From assembly GCA_013407085.1 (NCBI GenBank), contig JACCGJ010010635.1, positions 1 through 64,000 on the forward strand: a stretch of DNA of 64,000 nt, given 5' to 3'. Shown here in pieces: positions 54,745-64,000 of this stretch. The DNA is from Atriophallophorus winterbourni (lineage: Eukaryota > Platyhelminthes > Trematoda > Plagiorchiida > Microphallidae). The notes beneath the pieces were generated by a model. The model was not told the DNA's origin. It saw only the letters and a list, made by a program, of their open reading frames with translations, and did not search any database. Positions within the stretch are counted from its first letter, which is position 1. Every line of letters starts with the position of its first letter. The translations under genes and the position numbers were made by a program.

Positions 54745-57110
54745 TCAAGTTAAAGACGACGTACGCCACTTAACCTCTTGAAGATCCTAGAGGTTTTAAT
54801 CAAGTCACCTCTTAAACGAGGCGGCCTGAGAGAAAAAAGACCAGAAAAACCAAGGGGTGCAGCGTCAGGTTTCCCTTGGTGACACTCAATCATGTAAGTT
54901 GTGAGACGCTTTACGCTTTCAAGTTGAACAATGTCCTTCTTGTAGTGGGGACACCACGGCTGAGCAAGATATTCTAGATGCGGCCGATTGAATGCCTTGT
55001 GAAGTGGCAGGAATACATGAGCTTTCTGCTGGATAGCGCTGATTTTAGCCGAAAATATGCATTGTGTACCCGTTGAGCTGAATCGGCACATTAGCCCTCC
55101 CATTGAAAGTTAGCCTTAACCGGTATTCACAAATACTTAACACACTATGCGTGTTAATACCAAAAGAATTTCATGACACCTGGAGCAAAATCTTAACAAC
55201 CAGTGCTGGAAAGCGTTGGCGTTTTAAGCTTCGGTGGGAGGTTTCAATTATGTGATCAGTTTATGACTCGCTCATGGTCGTGCATCAAGTTATTTTCATC
55301 CGCTGATCCAAAGAACTATAAATCTAAATGGCAGATAGAAAGTCATCAATGAAAATCAGAACATAAGAGGACCGAGGACCGAACCTTGTTAGACCCCACT
55401 GATCAGATCAGTTTGACTAAACAGCGTGGATTCTACACGATCTCTGAATGTTCTGACTGTAAGGAATGCATTTTTTCAAGCAAATTAACTACACCGTATG
55501 CATTTTGCTGCTAGCTTCATCTCTAGAAGGCGGTGACTCACGGATTCTAAATTCTCGCTAAAATCTAAGTTGAGGGCTCCCACTGGCTTTTCTTCGTCCA
55601 GAATTCTGGTGGCATTGTTAAAACTATGAAACTTAGTCAGGCAGGATCGATCCTCGAAAAATCCATGTTGATTTTCACTCAGTAGTAAATGCCGACAAAG
55701 ATGCTAACACTTCCCATTTTCTTTGTATTCATGAAGAAACACTCCAGGTGCAAGCATGAAATCAAGAGCTTGCACAATGTTTCGGTAAGCACCGGGGCAA
55801 CATTATTTAGAATAAGTGAGTGAAAACGCTATTGAAAAACCTCGAGAAGGCAGTGGCCTTAGACAGCTACTTCTCTGTCCTGCAGTTTGACATTTTTAAT
55901 GTTGTCCATGGTTTTGCCATTTGATTTTGCGTAGCTCTAAAAGCATATCGGATTCGATTTAGCATTCCTCAAAATCCTGCTCAAACAAACGCTATAATTA
56001 AACACAAGCGTTTTCAACGGTTTTGCAGCTTGCCCAAGAACCATAAGTTAATGACAGCTTATATTGCCACCATAGGCGATTTCGTTTACGAGTAGAACTG
56101 TGGTATTCAGGAGTCCATCAAGGAGTAATTTGATGTTTTTTCACGCACTGCAGCGTAGCGTGCTTGTCTTGTAACTCTTTTGGATAATTACAAATTCTAT
56201 TTTAGTTTTCATTTCCATGAGAATCGCTAGATAACTGGACGAAACATTTTATTGTCTGTATGACAATCATTCGGTCGAAAAGCCTAAAATTGCTTCTAGG
56301 ACGTGTGAAAGGTTTGTGAAAACGAAGTACCGCTTCGAATCTTATAATTAAGTGATCGCTTTTGTTGAGCGTGGCAAGTACTTTAAATACCTAACAGCTT
56401 CTAGCTGGGACGATAATACCAAGCCAAGGGTAGATGAATTGCATTCATGATGAAACCTTGTTGGATCACTTACATGCTCGTGTAAGGCATGATTATGGAC
56501 TTCTCGGTGACTACAACTTTGGGGACGGGCCAATCTGTCTGGGAAGTTGAAATCACCTACGAAACGTACGCTAGTAGCTGAGCGAAACAAACCGTCAAGC
56601 TTGTGTAATCTCTAGCTGGCCTGCACTGGGTGTGGTGTGAACTCAAGCAATTTCGAGGGATGACTTGTATCAAGTAAGAATTTGGACCTATTTAATGGCT
56701 AAATATATGCCTGTGCATGTATTGTACAAGCAATAATCCAGGAGATGTGAAACATCAACACCACTTTTCTGGCCGAGTCTATCGATTCTAATGACAAGAT
56801 ACTGTTCGCAGATGTTTATTGGCGCATCTTCAAGCGCAGGTATCCAGCTCTCAGAAATCAATAAAACCTTTGTGTGTAGCTCACCCACACGGAAAGAAAT
56901 TTCAGTCAACTTATTCCTCGTGCTACGTAAAAGACCAATTCTGGGGCGCTTCTGTAAATAAAGCTGCGTGGCCATCATTGGAGACACGCAATGGAGCTGC
57001 ACATTTTTTGACGTGCTACTTAGATTAAGAGCATCAGTTTTCACAGCATCTCCAGTTGAGGTAATGGACAGTTGTCTCACAATTAAGACCGCATACATTT
57101 TAGAGTAGCA
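54745..57110 (-). pseudogene. CR1/Jockey-like LINE (family beta), heavily decayed
   Basis: 3' end: 54750-55103 with PHLEYLAQPWCPHYKKDI and RRLRGDLIKTSRIFKRL. Middle (55300-55950): traces of RT such as a GSVLGP-like segment near 55380 and a primer-grip region, parallel to 41083-41415. 5' part: endonuclease pieces at 56348-56590 (FVGDFNFPD, DPTRF) and 56688-57098 (RSTRNKLTEISF, LLISESWIP). Stops and indels throughout. The ancestor is the same family as 40372-41680. Confidence 0.75.
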
Positions 57111-58140
57111 ACTACTGAAAAAATCTGCTCGGCTCCATCTTAATTTACGCTTAACTAATCAGCGTCGTCTGGGCCGGACATTGTAACACGCGGCGATATG
57201 TTTTTCAGCAAGATCCTCTGTGAGGGAATGGCATTTTGAGTTACGTCAGGCATACTGCGAAGTTTATCCTATTAGAAGCTGAGGAGTTTTGCCTAATCCG
57301 TGACGGAGGACTGTCCGATATATTCAGCGATGTGCTCTATCCTTGTTAGAAATGCATCCCGATGGGCCTTTTATTGGAATTCAACCACCATTGGCCGATA
57401 GCGGTAAACATACTTCCATCATGCTACAGGGTTGTATCACAATGAGAGAGTACAATGCTGCACACTCACCATTCGGATAATATCGCTGATACACCTGTGA
57501 TCTAATCTCTTTCAGACTTGGATTTCATAATAAATGGTTCAGCTTGGTTATAAAATAGTGCTTTCGAGTTCTAAATTTGGAAGCAGAGAAATTTCCCCAC
57601 ATTGTCTCTATTTGCTTACGCAAACCATTCAATTCCTGGATAATTTTATTCAGTAAGGGTGAGGCAGCAACCATTTAATGTTGCGTTTTTTGTGTACTGT
57701 CCTTACTGGCCATAGAAAGCTTGTTCGATGTTCCAGCTACATTGATAACCTTGGGAGGACGGGGTTAACCGCCTTGACAGCAGTTGGTTCAGATCTCGTA
57801 TTTACCCACTTTTTTAATGTTCTAGATACATTTACTATTTTGAGAGGACGGTTTAAATGGCTAAATTGGTGAACTTTCGCTTTGGCTGCAATAGTACCCA
57901 GGCACATATTTGTACCCACAATACATGCATCAGTTTCATTGGGTACAGTTTTTGATGAGCTGGGTGGAATTACACGAAACGGTTGTTTTACTTTATTGAA
58001 AACAACGTCAGTGGCAGCCTTATGATAACCACTACAATATAACTGCAACCACCGGTAATTTGCATCAATCCCATAGTGGAATTTATGTTACTAGTTAATA
58101 TTAAATAGTTTTGCACTTATGCACTTAATTCAGACGCGAC
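57111..58140. other. Unassigned, possibly the 5' part of the Penelope-like element
   Basis: Only short frames without clear domains. A repeated GTTCTAGATACATTTACT / GAGAGGACGGTTTAAATGG-like wording at 57740-57870 suggests local duplication. No copy of the hammerhead-like motif seen at 60031 was found here. Confidence 0.35.
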
Positions 58141-58141
58141 A

Positions 58142-59060
58142 TTGACAGATCATACAAACTTGAGTGTACAGAAAATCGTCAACGGTATAGCGATTTGTCT
58201 GAATATGAACCACTTCTTGTTTAACGGACAGTTATACAAGCAAAATGAAGGTTTAGCGATGGGTTCACCTATTTCCCCAGTGTTAGCGGATATGTACATG
58301 GAGAATTTTGAAGAGTTATCTCTAAAACATGTAGCTTTTCGGCCGAAGATATGGTGGCGTTATGTAGATGATACATTCGTTATCACGAAACGTGAGAGAT
58401 TGGAAGCATTCCATAGTTACCTTAACAACTTGGATCCCAAAATCCAAGTTAAAAGGAGATTGAGTCGACAGAAGGGACACTTCCATTCTTGGACTGTCTC
58501 GCGCGAAAGCAGAATGGTAAAATAAACACTACAGTTTATCGTAAGCCAATCGACAAAGATGCGGTCTTGCGGTTCTCATCATAGCACCCCCAAAAAGTAT
58601 TTAATTCAGTTGCAAAATCGCTGTTCTACAAATTTGAACGCTTGTGCATCGATGCTACCGATAAAAAGCGAGCCCATCAAGAAGTTAGTCGTCGACTTGG
58701 TGATCATGGTTACCATTAGAGTCTAATTAAACGCCAACCGAATCGGGTTGAATACCCGGCACCCAAAACGGCACAAGTTTGGCGTGCAACAGTTTCTATA
58801 CCTTACGTTGAGAAAGCGTCAGAGGGGATAAGTCGAATCTTGAATAACGCAGGTATACGAGTAACGTATAAAAGGGGTAGAACACTCTGATCCTCATTAC
58901 CGCATCTCAAGGATAAAACGCCTTCGGGCTGCGCGACGAATTTCGTATATAAAATCAACTGCAAAGGTTGCTCGGGAGTATATATCGGGCAAACATCTAG
59001 GGAACTCAGTCGATGTCAAATGACGCCAGCAATGTGTGGATATTATTGATGCTCAAGCGG
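58142..59060 (+). pseudogene. Penelope-like retroelement: RT and GIY-YIG endonuclease remnants
   Basis: 58142-58525 encodes FLFNGQLYKQNEGLAMGSPISP, VLADMYMENFEE and WWRYVDDTFVITKRERL, the RT palm of Penelope-like elements (GLAMGSPLSP and RYVDDTF are diagnostic). Beyond a stop, NTTVYRKPIDKD (about 58530-58560) continues the thumb. Around 58945-59030 broken frames give VYKINCKGCSGVYIGQTSREL, the start of a GIY-YIG endonuclease with its C-C cluster. Penelope elements are copied at chromosomal nicks or ends. Stops and frameshifts make this copy inactive. Confidence 0.85.
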
Positions 59061-60030
59061 ATGAATTTAATTCACATGGGCCAGACATTTTTATCTCACA
59101 AAACACTTAAAGTTTGTATCTTTGCATCTATTGTAGAGAAAATTGTTGTTTTACGTGATTCATCAAATCCCGCATAAAATCCGAAGGCTTCTGTCAACTG
59201 AACTGATGCAGCTCTCGCGACGAAAGTAAACACCACAATCATTTGTTATTTGTTATTCTGAGGGATTACATGTTCCGGTACTGATCACAGAACCAATGGC
59301 GGATTTTGCGCATGGAGTGTGTGCAATCACGCAACGTATTATTCTGCTTACCACTGACACGTTCACTTCACCAGCGGTTTCCGTTTTCTTGGAAGTAGCG
59401 AGCGTAGAATCATTGAACATTTTAACAATGGCGAAGTGTTAAGCAACGTTAAATTTTGAATCCATTTTACAATTTATTTTGTATCATGGTGTGCACATCA
59501 CCGAGTGATTCACGGTCAACAAATGTGTAATGACGTATGTTCACATCTCCAGCTCTAACAATTCACATCCAGATTCACTGTTTTCAGCCATCAGGTAGAG
59601 ACAGTAGGATAGATTTCGGTGAGCCTCATATCATTGAAATAATAGCAAACTTATCATAGCGTCGGTCTTGATAACGTAGAAGTTATAATACCATACATGT
59701 TGCGACTTTACGCTGAGGCGCTTGAGATAACAAAGGCCGGTGAGAATGCAGTCAACAAGGTGGATGGGGATGATATCTCCACAATCTGGCGTCCGATTCT
59801 GCAGCGGATAAACATTAACATGCGTGACCCCTAGTGCGCGCACCGAGCTAATCGGTAAGCAGATGTCATTCACGCCTGCCAAGATTAAAATAATTAAGGG
59901 ATTATATGGCACGTAGGGTTGGTGGTGCGTCAGTTGATATTGAACGCGCCTGTCCTCTTTAACGAGCGCAGAACCCACCATGGACTGTGCAGCTCTTAAC
60001 CAGGTGAATGTAATTTATGCTTGATCTCTG
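59061..60030. other. Unassigned, probably decayed Penelope 3' part
   Basis: No recognisable domain or repeat end. It lies between the GIY-YIG remnant and the hammerhead-like motif, the position of the terminal region of Penelope-like elements. Confidence 0.35.
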
Positions 60031-60080
60031 TTCGTACTGACACCCTTAGTCTGACGAAGCTTCTGTGTAAGAAGCGAAAC
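60031..60080 (+). ncRNA. Hammerhead-ribozyme-like motif downstream of Penelope
   Basis: Core strings CTGACGA (60051-60057) and GAAAC (60076-60080) enclose a perfect 6-bp stem GCTTCT/AGAAGC (59-64 with 70-75) with loop GTGTA. Upstream CTGA/TTAG (60037-60040, 60046-60049) can form stem I after a GTA cleavage triplet (60034-60036), and stem III would be only 2 bp. Penelope-like elements are known to carry such ribozymes. Deviations are one extra T before the core and one extra A before stem II, so it may be a degraded or inactive version. Confidence 0.5.
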
Positions 60081-60109
60081 ATTACCAATAATCTACTCTC
60101 ACCGATTCA

Positions 60110-60530
60110 TTACAAACTTTATTTTTTCATGATTATGATTCCCGGATCGGTGACAAACATTTTCCATTACATCTAATAGTTTATTGTGACAATAAATGCT
60201 GATAGCTTGTGAAAAATCACTGTGTCGTGTGTACAGAGAGTCGCACAAAGCCTGCCAAAACACATACATGATGAGATAAAAAAGGTAGTCAAATTGGTCT
60301 TATAGTGGGCCATGTGGGCGTATAGCATACAACTTGATTTGAAGTTTGTGACTTTTTATAGGGAGAACTATCAGCCAAAGACACTCCCACCACGCCCTCC
60401 AGTGCATGACGTACTTGCGGACGGTTGATTTGTGGTAAGCATCGTTGATCCTTGTAAGCTGGGGTGAAAAGTCTGAAAAACATGTTAGTCAGTCATGGCT
60501 ATATGAGTGAAGTGGCGAAAAATGAACAAA
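60110..60530. other. Unassigned stretch
   Basis: No recognisable coding sequence or repeat between the hammerhead-like motif and the LINE on minus. Confidence 0.35.
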
Positions 60531-60534
60531 TATC

Positions 60535-63500
60535 ACTAAAATTGGATTGGCATAGGTGTTTGTCTAGGCGTTGCTTGGACAAGAACAGTAACTCTGCACC
60601 TACGACCTCCGTTAGGAGAGCGTTCAAGAACACGGTATATGCGAAGGTGTAGAACATACCTTCGACAGTTCAATCGGCAATTCTCATGAGCAATTTTGAG
60701 ATTGTGACCACGATGATTTTGTCGATTGGATAGAGGCATCAGGGACTTGCAAGGGTGGTGATTCTTCGTAACAGTGCGAGAGGTAAAAGCAAATCTCCGC
60801 GGAGGATTCGGTAGCCGATTCAGAAGAGTCCGCAGCCGTTCTTCGTATGACATATTTTCAAAGCTTTGATAAGCTTTGTTGTCCGCCGTTGTGGCTGATC
60901 GAGGGCGTTCATGTCTTGTTGGAGCGAACGATGTCACGCGCTGACTGCATATTCGAGCGGGGGTGGATATAAGCGGACAGTAGCGGTAGGAAGAGTCGTC
61001 GGTCAAAGCGCATGAAAAGTCGTCTCAGAAGACCAACACTGTGGCTCGTGTTTCTGGTAGCCTTGTTGCACTGGGGCAGACCAAGTCTGGCTGTGCAATA
61101 ACGACGAGGTCGCTTTCCTGGCCCATATGGTGCAGAAGTTCGTCACCCAAGTGGCCAGGGTAATTAAAGGAGTGTCTAATTGACGTATTTTGTTGAGTTG
61201 AATGGTACATTGTATTCTAATGACCACTTTTATAGACTTCGAGATCACTTTACAGGAGTTACGCATCTTTGAAGCTATTTATACGACGTCAAACCCTGAA
61301 TTCATCCGTGAAGAGTAAAAATGACCCTCATAATTTCATGGTGATATCAATAATGAATATAAGGAAGAGAGATTGTCCGAGTACGGATCCTTTCGTAACT
61401 CCAATGGTCACCGAGAAAAATTCTGAATAGGCATCTTTGACGAGCACACACGAGGTGCGATTTTGCAGAAATCGGCTTACTCACGTCAACAACGGTTCGT
61501 CGATTCCGTAGTGGCGTAGCTTTTAAAAGATAATGAGATGATCGAATCTATCGAAGGCTTTCGAAAAATCCAGCTATGCAACGTCCACTGCAACTCCACA
61601 GTCTACGGCTTTTGTCCAATCGTCCCTGGCCAACAGGATGTTGGATAGGCTGGAGTATCCTGGATGGAAACTATGCTGTTCATAAGCAAAGGTGTGATTT
61701 TCTTCACGGTGGCGTGTGATGGTGTCAGCTGTAATACTTTCCATGACTTTTGATACCACAGGCAGCAAGGACACTGTGAGGTAATTAGCTGGTAAGGTGC
61801 GGTCGCCTCCTTTAAAGACTAGAGTGATCGAGCCTTGTTTCTAGGCTTGTGGACTTTGGCTGAGACGACTGAGCGCTGCAAACATAGCGCCACACCGCTG
61901 GAGATATATTCCGCGACTGCATTCAATGCTTTTGTGTGTATATGATCTATATCCGGGGAGCTATTCTGCCGCAGGTGGATCAATTTGTTGTAGACGGCGT
62001 CGCGGCTGAAGATTATCAAGCTTAGTGAAAATACATGAGACAGTGTTGCTAGTCTAAATACGGACTGTGGGGCAGTACGAACGACGGGAGCAAACTGCGC
62101 ACTCAAAGTGCTGGCGACTGTTTCATGTGATGTGGATAGACACGATAGTATCTTGAGCGAAGGGATGCATATTTTCAATTTCCTCCGAGCGTTGATTCAC
62201 GTATATAGCAGCTTAGGGTTGTCTAAAATTCTCGAGGTTAGCTGGTGTTGATGAAGAAATTGATCATCACTGGTTTTGCAATAATCTGTAGAATTCCCAG
62301 TTCTCTGAGCTGTGGCAATGAGACACAGTATGCTATGCATTATTCTGTAGTGCAATCATTTTTCTGTTCCGGATTCTAATTGTCGGGCGGTCGTGATTTG
62401 TTGGTATTGCCTTCATTGTCAATGATAGGTGAAGTAATGTGTGCCATCTTGTAACGAAAACATCCAAGCAATATCAAGTTGCGTTGTATTTAGGAAGTCC
62501 AACGTGTTCGGGGCAACAAGCTCACGCAGTAGCGTGTAGATCTGATCATCCGGGTAATGACGTCCGGAAATCCCGCATAATGAGAGTAGCGGAGGTAGTT
62601 AAATATCAGCACGACATGATCAGCATGACCCTGTGGTGGTTCGATCAACATGTTTTCGAACATCAGTTCTTCGTTGGTGAGTATCAGATCTAGAGTGGAC
62701 GGGACGCGGTGGCCTCAGAATCGTGTCGGTTCCTTGACATGGATGTACAGCGGATGGGTAGCAATCAATTCTGATAAGTCACGTCCAAACTGATGGTTGG
62801 GCGATCATTACGATACACCCGGAGAGCTGAAGTCCCCTATTATGAGGACATGGGTGAAGTGTTGAGAAAGTCCGATTCGGATGGCAGCCAGCAAAGAAGT
62901 CTTTACTGGATTCCAAATTTGAGGGCGGTTCATCAAATCCAACAAGGCCACATCGTCGCGTTACAAGGAAACTTAACTCCACAATGTCAGGATCAGATAG
63001 ATCAGCGTGTTGGATCAGAGTTCTGCTAGATTGTAATACAATTGGACACCTTCACCTCTAGTCTGACGATCAATGCGGAATGACATATTGTTTGGGAGCA
63101 TTAGTTCAGTATTCAATATATTTGGGATCAACCAGGTTTCACTGATGGCAATGAGATCGAATTTTTTGTCGAATGGAGCAGTTGTAATTCGGAAAAATTT
63201 TTCATGAATCTTCAGCGTTCCTTTAGCAACAGGACAGTGTATCGCGGTGAAATTGGGCGTCGTGAGATTTACCATCTAGGAAGCCGATCAGGAAGGGATC
63301 GGCTGTGGTAGGTTTTTTGAGGCGGCGGCTTAATATTAATCCGATTATCAATGGACGACCGAAGGCAAATTTCTGAAGGAGCTCCCCATCGGTTCACATA
63401 CAGACAGTCGAGCGCCAACGTGACCATATTCTCGGAATGGAATGCTATCTTGGTGATTCGGGGGAAATGCCTTTGTAGTTCGGTGAGTTAGGTAGGTGTT

Positions 63501-63640
63501 CAAGCGATGTTGTGAGTGTGCCCGTTATGTCCGTCTTCTCTTGTATGAAACCGCAATGCTCACAGTCGTGAATTTTGTATTTGCATTCGTCAGTGTGGCA
63601 AATCTCGGGAATGCTTTGTACACATATATGCTATATGCTC
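60535..63640 (-). pseudogene. CR1/Jockey-like LINE (family gamma), decayed, ORF1 end to C-terminus
   Basis: 3' part 60536-61266: PTRHERPRSATTADNKAY, NRQNHRGHNLKIAH and LRIYRVLERSP, matching 3830-4465. RT: GVTKGSVLGQSLFL (about 61330-61400) and 61774-61574 (LLPVVSKVMESI, SSLSNILLARDDWTKAV). Endonuclease: 62178-63275, starting with FRITTAPFDKKFDLIAISETWLIP and a GEGVQLYY. ORF1 end: about 63290-63500 (ITKIAFHSENMVTLAL, GAPSEICLRSS), with a zinc-binding trace near 63540-63610. Numerous stops and indels. Confidence 0.78.
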
Positions 63641-64000
63641 CTATATGAGCAGCAAGGGTCAGCTCAACGCGTGCACGTTATGCTGTCAATGCCGCTGGTC
63701 ACTTATTAACCACATTTTCCGTTGAGACAAGACTTCTGTGTACTCAAATTTAACAGTGAGAAGTATGAGTATTCGATAATGAATAAGCAAAATACATTAT
63801 CAATTACATAATTAATCATCAGGAAATATCAGAAATATAATGAAAGTATAAGCTTTCGAAAAATAAAAGTTTGTTTTACAGTGATTTCACAGAATATCAA
63901 AAATTCTTAATGATTTTTATCTGAATCGAAAGCAGAAGTGATAAAATCCCGTTTAAGCTTCATCACAGTAATAGACATGGGTGACTTCTGCTGACAAGGC
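63641..64000. other. AT-rich end of the window
   Basis: No recognisable coding sequence or repeat. Confidence 0.4.

Noticed and set aside
57678..58048. Open frames upstream of the Penelope RT as its N-terminal region
   Set aside because: No Penelope motif visible in either frame, so left unassigned.
1..64000. tRNA, rRNA, CRISPR or prophage-like features
   Set aside because: None recognisable; the window is eukaryotic repeat DNA.

Overview
This is eukaryotic, repeat-saturated DNA. There are no bacterial-type operons, ribosome binding sites or dense gene packing. Almost every recognisable coding stretch belongs to a transposable element: Ty3/Gypsy and BEL/Pao LTR retrotransposons, several CR1/Jockey-like and RTE-like LINEs, a Penelope-like element and a Tigger/pogo DNA transposon. 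The only candidate host gene is a split, intron-containing PDZ-domain gene on the minus strand. The combination points to an invertebrate and most likely a parasitic flatworm (fluke or tapeworm). The evidence is a CsRn1-clade Gypsy element with the CX2HX9CX3C Gag motif and a tRNA-Trp-like primer site, together with many RTE copies carrying the WLGHVLRM-type C-terminus, CR1-like LINEs with PHD-like ORF1 and Penelope. The species assignment is inference.

Layout. 1-9.5 kb: decayed Gypsy elements (an integrase end; copy 1 on minus; copy 2 on plus, forming an inverted pair), LINE fragments, and a 1.17-kb internally deleted Tigger element sitting in the C-terminus/3' end of a LINE. 9.5-16.7 kb: LINE 3' ends and short dispersed repeats, called here A, B and C. 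16.7-22.2 kb: a SINE-like repeat A copy with an 11-bp target duplication, split by a complete 5.1-kb CsRn1-like Gypsy element with its own 4-bp duplication. 22.4-26.1 kb: the PDZ gene region, with two correctly phased exons, a partly duplicated exon broken by repeat B, and introns filled with RTE 3' ends. 26.6-29.3 kb: repeat A copy 3, anonymous AT-rich DNA and repeat G. 29.35-40.37 kb: a near full-length CR1-like LINE (minus) split by a complete 6.6-kb BEL/Pao element with 5-bp target duplication. 40.4-57.1 kb: at least five further LINE copies in both orientations. 58.1-60.1 kb: a Penelope-like element with a GIY-YIG relic and a hammerhead-ribozyme-like motif downstream. 60.5-63.6 kb: another decayed LINE.

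How the parts relate. No element looks clearly active. Open reading frames are cut by single-base frameshifts (often in homopolymers), by nonsense codons, and in two cases by changes in the reverse transcriptase active-site motif. The interest lies in the nesting order, in the shared 3' tail between the SINE-like repeat A and an RTE LINE, and in structured short repeats. Many reading frames in this window open at non-ATG codons, so starts are given only where an ATG is visible.
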